Positions 32,961-42,167 of a DNA stretch of 64,000 nucleotides are shown piece by piece. The translations under genes and the position numbers were made by a program. The DNA is from Candidatus Chloroploca mongolica. Lineage in GTDB: Bacteria; Chloroflexota; Chloroflexia; Chloroflexales; Chloroflexaceae. The stretch is from NCBI RefSeq assembly GCF_004762035.2, contig NZ_SIJK02000020.1, forward strand, positions 16,266 through 80,265. The letters run 5' to 3'. Under the pieces are notes generated by a model. That model saw nothing but the letters and a program-made list of their open reading frames with translations. It made no database searches and was not told the DNA's origin. How positions within the stretch are numbered: position 1 is the first letter of the stretch; every line of letters starts with the position of its first letter.

Positions 32961-33332
32961 ATGTCATTAGGTCGTGGGATGGTCTGGCTCGTTTTTCTCG
33001 TGAGCCTGGTTGCGTGTGGGGCTGCACAACCTCCATCGGTTGATCCGGTTCTAGAGGGTGAGCGTCTCTTTCGGGTCTGGTGCATCGGGTGTCATAGCCT
33101 TGACCCTGATGGCCCAACGGCGCTGGGGCCGAGTTTGGCGGGGGTCGCTACGCGTGCGGCGAACAATGACGAGGGTCTGACGGCAGCCGAATGGCTCTAC
33201 CGTGAAACAGTCAATCCTAATGCCGTCGTTACGCCGGGCTATAGCCCGGGGCTTATGCCGTCTGATTATGAACGAGCGCTGCGACCTGATCAGCTTGAGG
33301 CGCTTGTGGCCTATATGCTGACCCTCGAATAG
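32961..33332 (+). CDS. Lipoprotein c-type cytochrome
   Basis: 123 residues from ATG 32961; a second ATG at 32979 is also possible. A hydrophobic signal ends in lipobox LVAC (Cys19), so the protein should be lipid-anchored on the outer face of the membrane. The heme site is CIGCH (Cys41, Cys44, His45), and PGLMPSDYE provides the likely Met axial ligand. It is a class I mono-heme cytochrome with the C-terminal helix ALRPDQLEALVAYMLTL. It probably carries electrons to a terminal oxidase or between photosynthetic complexes; the nearby heme A genes fit respiration. Upstream in-frame codons come from repeat DNA and are not included. Confidence 0.88.
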   Translation: MSLGRGMVWLVFLVSLVACGAAQPPSVDPVLEGERLFRVWCIGCHSLDPDGPTALGPSLAGVATRAANNDEGLTAAEWLYRETVNPNAVVTPGYSPGLMPSDYERALRPDQLEALVAYMLTLE

Positions 33333-33346
33333 GAGGTTGCCGTGGT

Positions 33347-33385
33347 CATGCCAAGAGGCGCGGCATTGCCGCGCCTCTTGGCATG
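33347..33385. terminator. Bidirectional terminator between cytochrome c and DHOD-like genes
   Basis: Arms CATGCCAAGAGGCGCGGCA (33347-33365) and the complement 33367-33385 form a perfect 19-bp stem around one base, followed on the plus strand by a T-rich stretch (ATTGTTTTTC). It lies between two convergent genes. Confidence 0.85.
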
Positions 33386-33403
33386 TCCACATTGTTTTTC
33401 GCT

Positions 33404-34480
33404 TTAGTCGTTTTCGATGCCGACACCGAGGAAGGGATAGAGCATGTCGCCAGTCAGGGCTGCGTGGGCCGATGAGCCACTGCTAAAGCGGTACGCGCCG
33501 AGCACCTTCATATAGTTGGCCCGTTCGAAGGCGGCTGGTTCGGCGACGGCTTTCTGGCTCATACTGCCCTGCATCATGGCAATTGATTCGTATTCGTGCT
33601 CTTCCATCCAGGCCTGCAGGTCGTGCAGCATATCGCGTACATGTGCTGTCGCATTGCCCACTAGCAGCGCTGACGCCATCATCGCGACCCGTGCCCCCGC
33701 CATCATTGCTTTGAGCACTTCTGACGCCGAATGGATGCCACTCGTGATCGCAAAATCAACGGGTACGCGCCCGTAGAGGATAGCGACTTCACGCAGCGGC
33801 AGCCGCACTTCGTCAGGCGTGCTGAGGGTTAGCGATGGGACGACATTGAGATTCTCGAGATCAAAGTCGGCCTGATAGAACCGATTGAAAAGGACAAGGC
33901 CATTCGCTCCCGCTTCAGCCAGCCGCATCGCGAGATTGGGCAGGGCGGTGAATTGGGGGCTTAACTTGACGGCAAGCGGGATCGTAATTTCGGCCCGCAC
34001 GGCGCGTACCAGGTCAACATACGTCTGCTCAAGATCGGCACTGGTAATCGCGGGATCAGTGGGAATATAGTAAATATTCAGTTCAACCGCATCAGCGCCA
34101 GCCTCTTGCATCAACTGGGCATAGTGAACCCAGCCGCCTGGCGAAACACCGTTGAGGCTGCCGATGACGGGAATATCAACCGACTTTTTCAACTTGTGTA
34201 GTTGATCGATGTACCGTTCTGGGCCGATACTGTAGCGCCCGGTATCAGGCAGATACGAGAGCGCCTCGGCAAAGCTATCGGCACCGTGACTCAACAGGTA
34301 GTCGATTTCGAGGCTTTGATGGATGATCTGCTCTTCAAAGAGCGAGTACATCACAATCGCTGCGAGGCCCGCCTCTTCCAGCCGCTTTACCTTATCAACC
34401 CGCTGGGAAATAGGCGAGGCCGACGCCACCAGTGGCGTGCGTAGCGGGAGGCCGAGATAGCTAGTGGTCAGGTCGACCAT
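33404..34480 (-). CDS. Dihydroorotate-dehydrogenase-like flavoprotein
   Basis: 358 residues from ATG 34480 (GGAG 7 nt upstream); an upstream in-frame stretch to 34552 enters the palindrome region and is excluded. The TIM-barrel fold starts [24 protein letters not shown], and FMN-phosphate-site motifs lie near the end ([17 protein letters not shown]). This DHOD-like subgroup is commonly encoded next to pyruvate:ferredoxin oxidoreductase and differs from true PyrD, so a pyrimidine role should not be assumed. It follows nifJ on the same strand after a 52-bp palindrome, so its expression is probably a reduced read-through level. Confidence 0.85.
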   Translation of the reverse strand: MVDLTTSYLGLPLRTPLVASASPISQRVDKVKRLEEAGLAAIVMYSLFEEQIIHQSLEIDYLLSHGADSFAEALSYLPDTGRYSIGPERYIDQLHKLKKSVDIPVIGSLNGVSPGGWVHYAQLMQEAGADAVELNIYYIPTDPAITSADLEQTYVDLVRAVRAEITIPLAVKLSPQFTALPNLAMRLAEAGANGLVLFNRFYQADFDLENLNVVPSLTLSTPDEVRLPLREVAILYGRVPVDFAITSGIHSASEVLKAMMAGARVAMMASALLVGNATAHVRDMLHDLQAWMEEHEYESIAMMQGSMSQKAVAEPAAFERANYMKVLGAYRFSSGSSAHAALTGDMLYPFLGVGIEND

Positions 34481-34546
34481 GGGGTGCTCCTGGTTCAGAG
34501 GTTTGTAGACACTGCTTGTTATATCATACACAATCTGGTTACACAT

Positions 34547-34598
34547 AAACAACGATGCTGCGTGGCGACGGTACCGTCGCCACGCAGCATCGTTGTTT
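34547..34598 (-). terminator. 52-bp perfect palindrome between nifJ and the DHOD-like gene
   Basis: AAACAACGATGCTGCGTGGC begins a 26-bp arm (34547-34572) perfectly complementary to 34573-34598, with no spacer. It lies 2 nt after the nifJ stop. It can form a very stable hairpin that would terminate or partly block read-through into the DHOD-like gene and protect the nifJ mRNA 3' end. Confidence 0.8.
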
Positions 34599-34600
34599 TA

Positions 34601-37600
34601 TCAGCTTTCTTCCTTGGACATCATCTGAAGCAGGCGATGGTAATGCTCGGCATTCGTCCGTTGGGCTTCGCCGATCAGATAATCGGCGCGCTCTTGATCG
34701 CTGCGTACCAGGATCTGGAAGCGTCCCTCGCCGGCGATGTATTTCTCGGGGCTGATCGAGGGGGGCTTCGAGTCGATAATTAACGGATTCTTGCCTTCCA
34801 TCGCCAGCATCGGATTGTAGCGGTAGAGGGTCCACATCCCTGATTGTACCGCCAGTTTTTGTTGTTCGAGACCACGGCGCATATCAATGCCGTGCGCAAT
34901 GCAGTGGCTGTAGGCGATGACGAGCGATGGTCCGTCATACGCTTCGGCTTCTTGGATGGCCCGAAGGGTCTGAACATCGTCATAGCCCATCGCGATCCGG
35001 GCGACGTAGACATTGCCATAGGCCATCGCAATCAAACCAAGATCCTTCTTGGGGGTGGCTTTGCCGCTGGCCGCGAACTTGGCGACCGCGCCGAGTGGCG
35101 TTGACTTGCTTGCCTGTCCACCTGTGTTGGAATAGACCTCGGTATCGAGCACGAGGATGTTGATGTTGCGTCCCGAGGCGAGCACATGGTCAACCCCGCC
35201 ATAGCCAATATCGTAGGCCCATCCGTCACCACCGATGATCCAGACACTGCGGCGGGCCAGGAGATCCGAGAGTGACCGCAGATCCTTGAGCAGCGATGCA
35301 TCGCTGCCGACATTGCCTGCCAGGGCTGCATCGATCTGTTGATTGAGAACCACGATGCGTTCGCGCTGCTCGTTGATGCCGGCATCGGTATGCTGATCTG
35401 CTGCGAGCAGATCTTTGATCAGATCTGGATTGATGTAGTCGGCAAGCCTGGGTAACAATTCACGGGCATACTCAGCCTGCTTGTCAATCGTCAGCCGCAT
35501 CCCGAGCCCGAATTCGGCGTTATCCTCAAACAGCGAGTTGGACCAGGCCGGTCCTCGCCCCTGTTTGTTTGCCGTCCAGGGTGTCGTGGGCAGGTTGCCG
35601 CCATAGATTGAGGAACACCCGGTGGCATTGGCAATGACCGAGCGATCGCCATAGAGCTGGCTCACCAGTTTGATATAGGGTGTCTCGCCACAGCCACCAC
35701 AGGCCCCCGAGAACTCAAAGAGCGGCTCGAGCAGCTGTGAATTCTTGATGCTATTGAGTTGGATCAGCGTCCGATCAACTTCAGGCAGGTTCAAGAAGAA
35801 GTCCCAGTTGGCTGCTTCACTGTCGCGCAGCGGTGGCTGTAAGGTCATATTGATCGCCTTGCGGCCCGTCTGGCGTTTATCCTTGACTGGACATGCTTCG
35901 ACACAGAGGCCACAGCCGGTGCAGTCTTCGGGCGCGACCTGGAGGGTAAAGAGTTGTCCTGGCAATTCCTTAAAGCGCGCCGTCGTACTCTTGAAGGTCT
36001 CGGGCGCACCCTCGAGGGCGGCAGGCTCATAGACCTTGGGCCGGATCACGGCGTGGGGGCAGACAAAAGCGCACTTGGCGCACTGGATGCAGAGATCTGG
36101 CTCCCAGACGGGGATTTCCAGCGCAATATTGCGCTTCTCCCATTTGGTCGTCCCGGTTGGATAGGTGCCATCAACCGGCATAGCGCTGACCGGCAGTTCA
36201 TCGCCGCGCTGGGCAATCATCGGGCCAAGCACCTCGCGGACAAACGCGGGGGCGTTAGCGGGCACCGGGGACTTGAGATGCAGCCCATTGGCAGTGTCAT
36301 CAGTTGCGGGGATCGTCACCTCATGGAGATTTTCGAGGGTGCGATCAACCGCCATATAGTTCTGCTTGATGACGGCATCGCCGCGTTTGCCATAGGTCTT
36401 CTTGATGCTCCGTTTGATCTCGGCGATGGCCTCATCGCGGGGCAACACCCCACTGATCGCAAAGAAGCAGGTCTGCATGACGGTATTGATCCGCCCGCGC
36501 ATACCAGTTGCAGTCGCAACGGCAATCGCATCAATCACCCAGAGGTGCAGGTTCTTCTGGCGAATCGCATTGTGTACCTCGGTGGGCAGATGCGCCCAGA
36601 TCTCATCAGGCGCATACGGGCTGTTGAGGAGCAACACGCCATCGGGGCTGGCATAACGCAGCATATCAATGCGTTCAAGGAAATTGAACTGGTGACACGC
36701 GACAAACTGGGCCTGCCCATCGCCAATCAGATAGGGGGCACGGATCGGCTCGGGGCCAAAACGCAAGTGTGACGTGGTGATCGAGCCCGACTTCTTCGAG
36801 TCATAGACAAAATAGCCCTGCGCATCATTCGGGGTCTCTTCCCCGATGATCTTGATGCTATTCTTATTCGCCCCGACGGTACCATCGGCCCCGAGGCCAA
36901 AGAAGAGACAGCGCACCGTACCTGAAGGCTCAACATTGAACGATGGATCATAGGTCAGACTGGTGCCACCGACATCGTCGTTGATCCCGACCGTGATCCG
37001 CGGACGAGGCTGCGCCTGGCTCAGTTCATCAAAGACGGCCTTGACCATCCCGGGGGTAAATTCTTTCGAGGAAAGCCCGTAGCGCCCGCCAATAATCTTG
37101 GGCAACTCACGCTGTTCGGTGGCCCCGCTCGTCCGTGCATCAAGGAAATGGCTGCCACCAAAGGCATAGACCGCCGAGACGACATCAAGGAAGAGTGGCT
37201 CACCGGTGCTGCCTGGCTCTTTGGTACGATCGAGCACCGCAATGGCGCGGGTCGAAGCGGGCAACGCATGCACAAACGCATCGGCGGTAAATGGCCGATA
37301 GAGGCGTACGCGCAGCACGCCAACCTTCTCGCCCTGGGCCGCCAGATAGCGTGCCGTCTCTTCAGCGGTCTCACCGCCGGACCCCATAATAATAATGACG
37401 CGCTCGGCGTCGGGGGCACCGGCATAATCAAAAAGATTGTAGCGACGGCCAGTCAACGCATAGAACTGATCCATCGCGTCCTGAACAATGCTAGGACAAA
37501 CATCATAAAACGGATTGACACTCTCACGAGCCTGGAAATAGACATCAGGATTCTGGGCGGTACCACGCAACACCGGATGTTCAGGCGAAAGCCCGCGCAT

Positions 37601-38254
37601 ACGGTGAGCGCGCACCAGATCATCGTCAATCATGGCCCGAATGATCATCTCATCAACCGGGGTGATCTTATTCACCTCGTGCGAAGTACGGAACCCATCG
37701 AAGAAGTGCATAAAGGGTACCCGCGCCTTGAGGGTGGCTGCATGGGCCACGAGCGCGAGATCCTGTGCTTCCTGAACCGAACCCGACGAGAGCAGCGCCC
37801 AGCCAGTGGCCCGGGTTGCCATCACATCGGCGTGGTCGCCATAGATCGAAAGGCCTTGGGCGGCCAGCGAACGGGCGGCCACATGAAAGACCGTGGCGGT
37901 CAACTCGCCGGCGATCTTATACATATTGGGGATCATCAACAGCAGCCCCTGCGAGGCTGTAAACGTCGTGGTCAGCGCACCGGTCTGCATTGCCCCGTGG
38001 AGGGCCCCGGCGGCCCCGCCCTCGGACTGCATCTCATAGACGGTCGGGACTGTCCCCCAGAGATTCGGTCGCTTCACGGCTGCAAACGCATCAGCTGACT
38101 CACCCATCGGGGTGGATGGCGTGATCGGATAGATTGCGATCACCTCACTGAGCGTATAGGCAACATTTGCGACAGCCTCGTTGCCATCAATCGTCACCTG
38201 TGGGATCGGCTCTATAAGGCCGGTCGCACTATCACGTGCTTGGCGTTCATCCAT
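34601..38254 (-). CDS. nifJ: Pyruvate:ferredoxin (flavodoxin) oxidoreductase
   Basis: 1217 residues, the normal length of the single-chain enzyme. Domain order: pyrimidine-binding N-terminal domain I (PITPSTPMGESADAF, TTFTASQGLLLMIPNMYKIAGE), transketolase-C and gamma domains (FGLGADGTVGANKNSIKII), two [4Fe-4S] ferredoxin clusters (CIQCAKCAFVCPHA and CTGCGLCVEACPVKD), and the C-terminal TPP-binding domain (CSGACGGCGETPY, GGDGWAYDIGYGGVDHVL). It converts pyruvate and CoA to acetyl-CoA and CO2 with reduced ferredoxin, or the reverse in carbon fixation. GAGAGGAG precedes the ATG. In a phototrophic Chloroflexales it could serve both anaerobic fermentation and pyruvate synthesis. Confidence 0.97.
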   Translation of the reverse strand: MDERQARDSATGLIEPIPQVTIDGNEAVANVAYTLSEVIAIYPITPSTPMGESADAFAAVKRPNLWGTVPTVYEMQSEGGAAGALHGAMQTGALTTTFTASQGLLLMIPNMYKIAGELTATVFHVAARSLAAQGLSIYGDHADVMATRATGWALLSSGSVQEAQDLALVAHAATLKARVPFMHFFDGFRTSHEVNKITPVDEMIIRAMIDDDLVRAHRMRGLSPEHPVLRGTAQNPDVYFQARESVNPFYDVCPSIVQDAMDQFYALTGRRYNLFDYAGAPDAERVIIIMGSGGETAEETARYLAAQGEKVGVLRVRLYRPFTADAFVHALPASTRAIAVLDRTKEPGSTGEPLFLDVVSAVYAFGGSHFLDARTSGATEQRELPKIIGGRYGLSSKEFTPGMVKAVFDELSQAQPRPRITVGINDDVGGTSLTYDPSFNVEPSGTVRCLFFGLGADGTVGANKNSIKIIGEETPNDAQGYFVYDSKKSGSITTSHLRFGPEPIRAPYLIGDGQAQFVACHQFNFLERIDMLRYASPDGVLLLNSPYAPDEIWAHLPTEVHNAIRQKNLHLWVIDAIAVATATGMRGRINTVMQTCFFAISGVLPRDEAIAEIKRSIKKTYGKRGDAVIKQNYMAVDRTLENLHEVTIPATDDTANGLHLKSPVPANAPAFVREVLGPMIAQRGDELPVSAMPVDGTYPTGTTKWEKRNIALEIPVWEPDLCIQCAKCAFVCPHAVIRPKVYEPAALEGAPETFKSTTARFKELPGQLFTLQVAPEDCTGCGLCVEACPVKDKRQTGRKAINMTLQPPLRDSEAANWDFFLNLPEVDRTLIQLNSIKNSQLLEPLFEFSGACGGCGETPYIKLVSQLYGDRSVIANATGCSSIYGGNLPTTPWTANKQGRGPAWSNSLFEDNAEFGLGMRLTIDKQAEYARELLPRLADYINPDLIKDLLAADQHTDAGINEQRERIVVLNQQIDAALAGNVGSDASLLKDLRSLSDLLARRSVWIIGGDGWAYDIGYGGVDHVLASGRNINILVLDTEVYSNTGGQASKSTPLGAVAKFAASGKATPKKDLGLIAMAYGNVYVARIAMGYDDVQTLRAIQEAEAYDGPSLVIAYSHCIAHGIDMRRGLEQQKLAVQSGMWTLYRYNPMLAMEGKNPLIIDSKPPSISPEKYIAGEGRFQILVRSDQERADYLIGEAQRTNAEHYHRLLQMMSKEES

Positions 38255-38715
38255 AACTCGAACGGCTCCTCTCTGAATTTCTCATGTCACATGCTGATAG
38301 ACTCAGTATATATTGCGCCTGCCGTCACTAGGTAAAAGCAGAACAACCTTTGGTAGCGATTTCTTTTCTTGCGCAACTATTATGAGGGCAAAGCAGCGAG
38401 GGGGAGCGTCTGTGGCTATGGTTCTATGCCAAGAAGACGGTTTGTTTGACGCAAAGGCGCAGAGGCGCGAAGCTGCGCATAGCGACGCATCAAACCTTGC
38501 TATGTCGTTCCCGCGCAGGCGGAAACCCAGGGGCATGGCGTATGCGGCGCTGCACATGACGTGGTCCGCAGGGCGCGGGGTGCCGGCGTTTGCTGGGTGC
38601 CGGCGTTTGCTGGGTGCCCGCGTGCGCGGGCATGACATGGCGGATCCTGCGTCAACGAAGGCGGGGGTTCGTAGGGCGCGATGCCCGTCCGTTCCGGATT
38701 GCTGGTGGGCGAACT
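38255..38715. other. Intergenic region with nifJ upstream sequence and degenerate repeats
   Basis: No gene supported. The minus strand has TATACT (38310-38305) about 50 nt before the nifJ start, a possible -10 box, without a good -35. GACGCAAAGGCGCAGAGGCG near 38450 matches, in reverse, CGCCTTTGCG-type sequence near 5370. A 17-bp unit, TGCCGGCGTTTGCTGGG, is repeated twice at 38581-38614. A 111-codon minus-strand frame here (38303-38638) is repeat-derived. Confidence 0.5.
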
Positions 38716-39306
38716 TTAGAGCTGCCGAACGACGCGGGCTGGCATCCCGGCGGCGAGCGAGCGCGGCGGGATGTCACGCGTCACAACACTGCCTGCCCCG
38801 ATCACACTGCCTGCCCCGATCCTTACACCGCGTAGGATCACGGCACGCACGCCAATCCAGACATTTTCTTCGAGAATGATCGGTGCTGAAGGGGGCATTT
38901 CTTCACGGCGTTCAGGTTCCAAACGGTGAAAATCATTATCCATGATAATCACATGTGAACCAATGCTGCAGTTTGCGCCGATATGCACGAGCTGACTTGC
39001 CGCAATCGAGCAGCCATAATTGACAAAGCTGCCCTCGCCAATTTCCAGGTGCCCATGGTGCCCGATAAACAATTCCAGAGGGACAATGGTTGAAACGAGG
39101 CGGACACGGTTCTGCACAATGAGTGTACCACTATTGTTGATCGCAGGCTTGCCCCAGAGGCGTACCCGTCGCCCGACAAACGTCGCGTGGCGCAAATACC
39201 AGGAGGCGCGCAGCAGCGCCCTCGCGTTCGACCAGATCTCTCTGAGTTTGTATCGTTGAGGTTGGATTGATCCCGGTAAGAAAGCTTCCTCTTCAGAGGT
39301 GTCCAT
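38716..39306 (-). CDS. Hexapeptide-repeat acyltransferase
   Basis: 196 residues with left-handed beta-helix hexapeptide repeats from about residue 90 on (LEIGEGSFVNYGCSIAAS, VHIGANCSIGSHVIIMDND, IGVRAVILRGVRIGAGS, VIGAGSVV) and the closing motif RDIPPRSLAAGMPARVV of the maltose/galactoside O-acetyltransferase group. It probably acetylates a sugar in the glycan made by this cluster, using acetyl-CoA in the cytoplasm. It is the last gene of the minus-strand glycan cluster, 30 nt after the second FemAB-like gene. Confidence 0.88.
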   Translation of the reverse strand: MDTSEEEAFLPGSIQPQRYKLREIWSNARALLRASWYLRHATFVGRRVRLWGKPAINNSGTLIVQNRVRLVSTIVPLELFIGHHGHLEIGEGSFVNYGCSIAASQLVHIGANCSIGSHVIIMDNDFHRLEPERREEMPPSAPIILEENVWIGVRAVILRGVRIGAGSVIGAGSVVTRDIPPRSLAAGMPARVVRQL

Positions 39307-39336
39307 AGATTTCTTTCAATTCCAGGCAATAGATGC

Positions 39337-40329
39337 TTAGCCAGGCACAATCTGCCGTATCGTTGTGACTCCCCGTCTGGCTTGTTGCACGAAAGCGTTT
39401 TCATATTGCCAACTCGTCACCGGATAGATGGTAGAGCCAAGGCGCTTTTTATAATCGTCAATGCCGGGGTTGAGCTCTCCAGTCGGATTGAAGTCGTAGT
39501 AGGCATAGCCGCGAGCCAGCGCATCACGAATGATTTCGGTATCGAGAACCACAGTTGTCTTATACTTCAGATAGGCGGTTGCCGTGCAGCCGTGCCAGGC
39601 AACGACATGACGCTGCCAGTAGAAGCCAATTGTGCCACCAACAATCTCTCCGTCGATCCGGGCAACCCAGAGCTTGATCATTTCGGGGTGTTGTTGTGCG
39701 TACTCAAAGATTGTAGCAAACAGATCCCACCCATAACCATAGGTGGACGGGTCTTCTCCCCAGCGCAGGATCGTATCCTGATAGACGCCATAGTAGGCAC
39801 GGTAATCATCGAGTGTCTCGGCGAGACCGATCGTTACCCCCTCTTTGAGTCCTTTACGGTAGGCGTTACGCTGACTTTTGGCAAAGCGCCCAAACACCGT
39901 GTCAAAGTCTGCATCCAGCTTGACAATGTATGTATGATACTCTGCATCTTGAAACTGTGCTGATAGATCAAGGCGTGGTGCAATTGGATTCTCGAGAAAA
40001 CGCATTCCAGTAACATTCCAATCACATGTCAGTTGATACATCGTTGTTATGTCTTCATCGCTCAGTTCGCCATCAGCAATAATGCCCCCATAGCAATATT
40101 CAAAGGTCGAAAGCAGACTCTGGAGTGGGCCTAGGCGTCTGGTGGCGAGAAGGGGCAGCACGGCATGGATGCCGTGTGGGGTGATAAAGCCAACCGAGGC
40201 GTCTGCAAACTCGGGGTGCATGCGTAGCGCAAGTTCTTGCCAGAGCGGCGTATGAAAAAACGTCGCATAATCGCAATGACGGGCAACATACCACCAGAAT
40301 TCACGGTCAATTGTCTTTAGCATGTCCAA
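39337..40329 (-). CDS. FemAB/GNAT-type peptidyltransferase-like protein, copy 2
   Basis: 330 residues from TTG 40329, placed 9 nt after AGGAGG; the in-frame ATG two codons later is an alternative. The double GNAT fold of FemAB-like proteins is visible: FATFFHTPLWQELAL-type N-terminus (ATFFHTPLWQELAL), YCYGGIIADG, FGRFAKSQRNAYRKGLKEGV, and WHGCTATAYLKYKTTVVLDTE. Then YYDFNPTGELNPGIDDYKKRLG occurs near the end, as in lipid-II-finger transferases and exopolysaccharide FemAB proteins. It is about as long as, and clearly related to, the gene immediately upstream. Likely substrates are aminoacyl-tRNA and an amino sugar. Confidence 0.8.
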   Translation of the reverse strand: MDMLKTIDREFWWYVARHCDYATFFHTPLWQELALRMHPEFADASVGFITPHGIHAVLPLLATRRLGPLQSLLSTFEYCYGGIIADGELSDEDITTMYQLTCDWNVTGMRFLENPIAPRLDLSAQFQDAEYHTYIVKLDADFDTVFGRFAKSQRNAYRKGLKEGVTIGLAETLDDYRAYYGVYQDTILRWGEDPSTYGYGWDLFATIFEYAQQHPEMIKLWVARIDGEIVGGTIGFYWQRHVVAWHGCTATAYLKYKTTVVLDTEIIRDALARGYAYYDFNPTGELNPGIDDYKKRLGSTIYPVTSWQYENAFVQQARRGVTTIRQIVPG

Positions 40330-40353
40330 AAGCCATAACCTCCTGTTCTGCCC

Positions 40354-41352
40354 TTAGCGCTTACCCGTCGCTTTCCAGTAGATTTGTTGCATTGGTTGTA
40401 AGAGCGGGGTAGCAAAGCGCCACATCGTGACCGGTCGGGTCTCGGTACCAAAGCGTTCTTTGTAGGTCATCACACCTTCTTTGTTGCCACTGGTATTGAA
40501 ATCAAAGTAGCGATAGCCGTGATCCAGCGCATCACGAATGATCTCAGTGTCGCCGACGGGCATGACATCATATTCGAGAAAGTCACGATGTGAGGCTCCA
40601 TGCCAGAGTGAGGCCACCTTGTTCCAATAAAAGATCATGCGCCCACCAGCAATCTGATTATTCACGATCATCACCCAGATTTTGATCTGCTCAGGATATG
40701 CTTGACTCAAATAGTAAATCTGCTCAAACATATGCCACGGATACCCGTACCCTGTTGCTTCACCCCAACGTTCGATGGCATCACGGTAGCTTTCGTAATA
40801 GATGACCATCTCATCAAGTGAACGCATCTGACGTACTTCCACGCCCTTCTTCAAACCACGTCGATAGGCGGTACGCCGCGCCCGGCTGAAACGGGCCATA
40901 ATCGCATCAAAATCAGCATCGAGGTGTACGAGATAGGTTGGTTCGGTATAGACTTCTTGTAACCTGCTCTGAACTAGCTCAGGCAAGGGGGCATTAAATG
41001 GATTGTCAATCGCATATAACGTATAGGTTGAGATTTGACATGCATGCTGATAAAGCACCGCCGCTTCATCGTCGTTTACGGGGCCATCGGCGATGAATCC
41101 ACCGTAACAATTCTCGAAGGTCGAATGAAGCCAGCGGAAAGGTCCAATTGTTCTGGTCGCAATGATCGGGAAGACTACTCGAGTTCCATTTGCGAGGATG
41201 GCTCCGAAGGTCGCATCTTGATATTTTACGGGGAAGCTGTGTAGGGCAATATCTCGCCAGAGGGGGGTATGATAAAACGTTGCATACGCACATTGACGGG
41301 CCACATTCCACCAAAAATCTTCGGGTACCGGTTGCATGATTCGCAATGACAA
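40354..41352 (-). CDS. FemAB/GNAT-type peptidyltransferase-like protein, copy 1
   Basis: 332 residues from TTG 41352, 6 nt after AAGGAG; an ATG lies five codons later. It shares the whole length with its downstream paralogue: EDFWWNVARQCAYATFYHTP, NCYGGFIADG, FSRARRTAYRRGLKKGV, ERWGEATGYGYPW, SLWHGASHRDFLEY and YRYFDFNTSGNKEGVMTYKERFG. The pair arose by tandem duplication. FemAB-like enzymes move amino acids from tRNA to cell-wall or polysaccharide amino groups. In this cluster, which makes an amino-uronic sugar and has a deacetylase, decoration of free amino groups is a reasonable inference. Confidence 0.8.
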   Translation of the reverse strand: MSLRIMQPVPEDFWWNVARQCAYATFYHTPLWRDIALHSFPVKYQDATFGAILANGTRVVFPIIATRTIGPFRWLHSTFENCYGGFIADGPVNDDEAAVLYQHACQISTYTLYAIDNPFNAPLPELVQSRLQEVYTEPTYLVHLDADFDAIMARFSRARRTAYRRGLKKGVEVRQMRSLDEMVIYYESYRDAIERWGEATGYGYPWHMFEQIYYLSQAYPEQIKIWVMIVNNQIAGGRMIFYWNKVASLWHGASHRDFLEYDVMPVGDTEIIRDALDHGYRYFDFNTSGNKEGVMTYKERFGTETRPVTMWRFATPLLQPMQQIYWKATGKR

Positions 41353-41387
41353 TAGGTTCTCCTTGTATTAATCAATGTTCGTGGTAT

Positions 41388-42110
41388 TTATCGATAGGCT
41401 GGCATCTTCAATAACTCGGCGACGGTCACAAACTCATAGCCCTGATCGCGCAGCATGGGCACGAGGGTGCGCACTGCCCGGGTTGTCTCGCGTTTCTCCC
41501 AGATCTTTTCCCAGGGCTTGGCATCGTGAAAGCAGAAGATCGAGCCTGGCTGGGTAGCGTGATACGCATCATGTGCGAGTGTCATTCCGTCAACTTCGGG
41601 GATTACCCAGTCGAGCGTGTAGACATCCCACCCGATAATAGTATACCCTGCTTTTGTGAGGCGTTTGCCTTCCCAAGGGGTGAGCCAGCCCCATGGGGGC
41701 CGATAGAAACGAGGCCGCACACCGATCACTTCGCGGATCGCTTCTTCGCCAGCGGTAATATGGCTGATATTCGAACCGGGCATCAGGCCGGTTTTGCGGC
41801 TATGCCATCCCGAATGATTGCCGATCACATGGCCCGCCTGGTACATCTGGAGCAGCAAATCAGGGTGGTAGCGCACATTCATCCCGAGACAAAAGAACGT
41901 CCCTTTGACCTCCAGCGCATCCATTGCTTCGATCAACTGCTCGGTACAGGGGCGACTCGGGCCATCATCAAAGGTCAAGGCCACTTTGCGCTGGTCGCGC
42001 GGGCCATGGTTCACAAAGTACCCAAACCCCGTTGCCGGCGGGCTGAGTAGTTTGGTGCCTGCGGTGTCAAATAGTTTTACGGCGGCCTGTTTTGGATTTA
42101 AACTTGACAT
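41388..42110 (-). CDS. NodB-type polysaccharide deacetylase
   Basis: 240 residues from ATG 42110; an in-frame ATG at 42131 is possible. The NodB signature is TFDDGPS (catalytic Asp and metal Asp). The second motif, NHSGWHSR, supplies the metal-binding His pair, and motif 3 is RPPWGW. Further motifs are GWDVYTLDW and FHDAKPWEK. There is no signal peptide, which is unusual for cell-wall deacetylases and points to action on a lipid-linked precursor or to an unrecognised export. It removes acetyl groups from N-acetylated sugars, giving amines that the FemAB-like genes next door could acylate. Confidence 0.88.
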   Translation of the reverse strand: MSSLNPKQAAVKLFDTAGTKLLSPPATGFGYFVNHGPRDQRKVALTFDDGPSRPCTEQLIEAMDALEVKGTFFCLGMNVRYHPDLLLQMYQAGHVIGNHSGWHSRKTGLMPGSNISHITAGEEAIREVIGVRPRFYRPPWGWLTPWEGKRLTKAGYTIIGWDVYTLDWVIPEVDGMTLAHDAYHATQPGSIFCFHDAKPWEKIWEKRETTRAVRTLVPMLRDQGYEFVTVAELLKMPAYR

Positions 42111-42167
42111 AAGGCTTTCTTGCTGATCCATGTGTTGGGCAAGTCGCTTGTGGCCTGCTGTGGTTCC

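Noticed and set aside
33404-34480. Assignment as pyrD
   Set aside because: The sequence belongs to the DHOD-like group encoded beside nifJ; no pyrimidine genes are nearby, so a role in dihydroorotate oxidation is not supported.
37148-38098. 316-codon plus-strand frame opposite nifJ
   Set aside because: It lies wholly antisense to the conserved N-terminal domain of pyruvate:ferredoxin oxidoreductase. It has no ribosome site and its protein shows no domain. High GC creates long antisense frames.
38581-38614. Twofold 17-bp tandem repeat as a regulatory iteron
   Set aside because: Only two copies, far from any start codon, embedded in degenerate repeat DNA; no replication or partition gene nearby.
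38303-38638. 111-codon minus-strand frame upstream of nifJ
   Set aside because: Consists of translated tandem and dispersed repeats (CRTRAPSKRRHPANAG-type sequence), with stop-free GC-rich DNA the likely cause.
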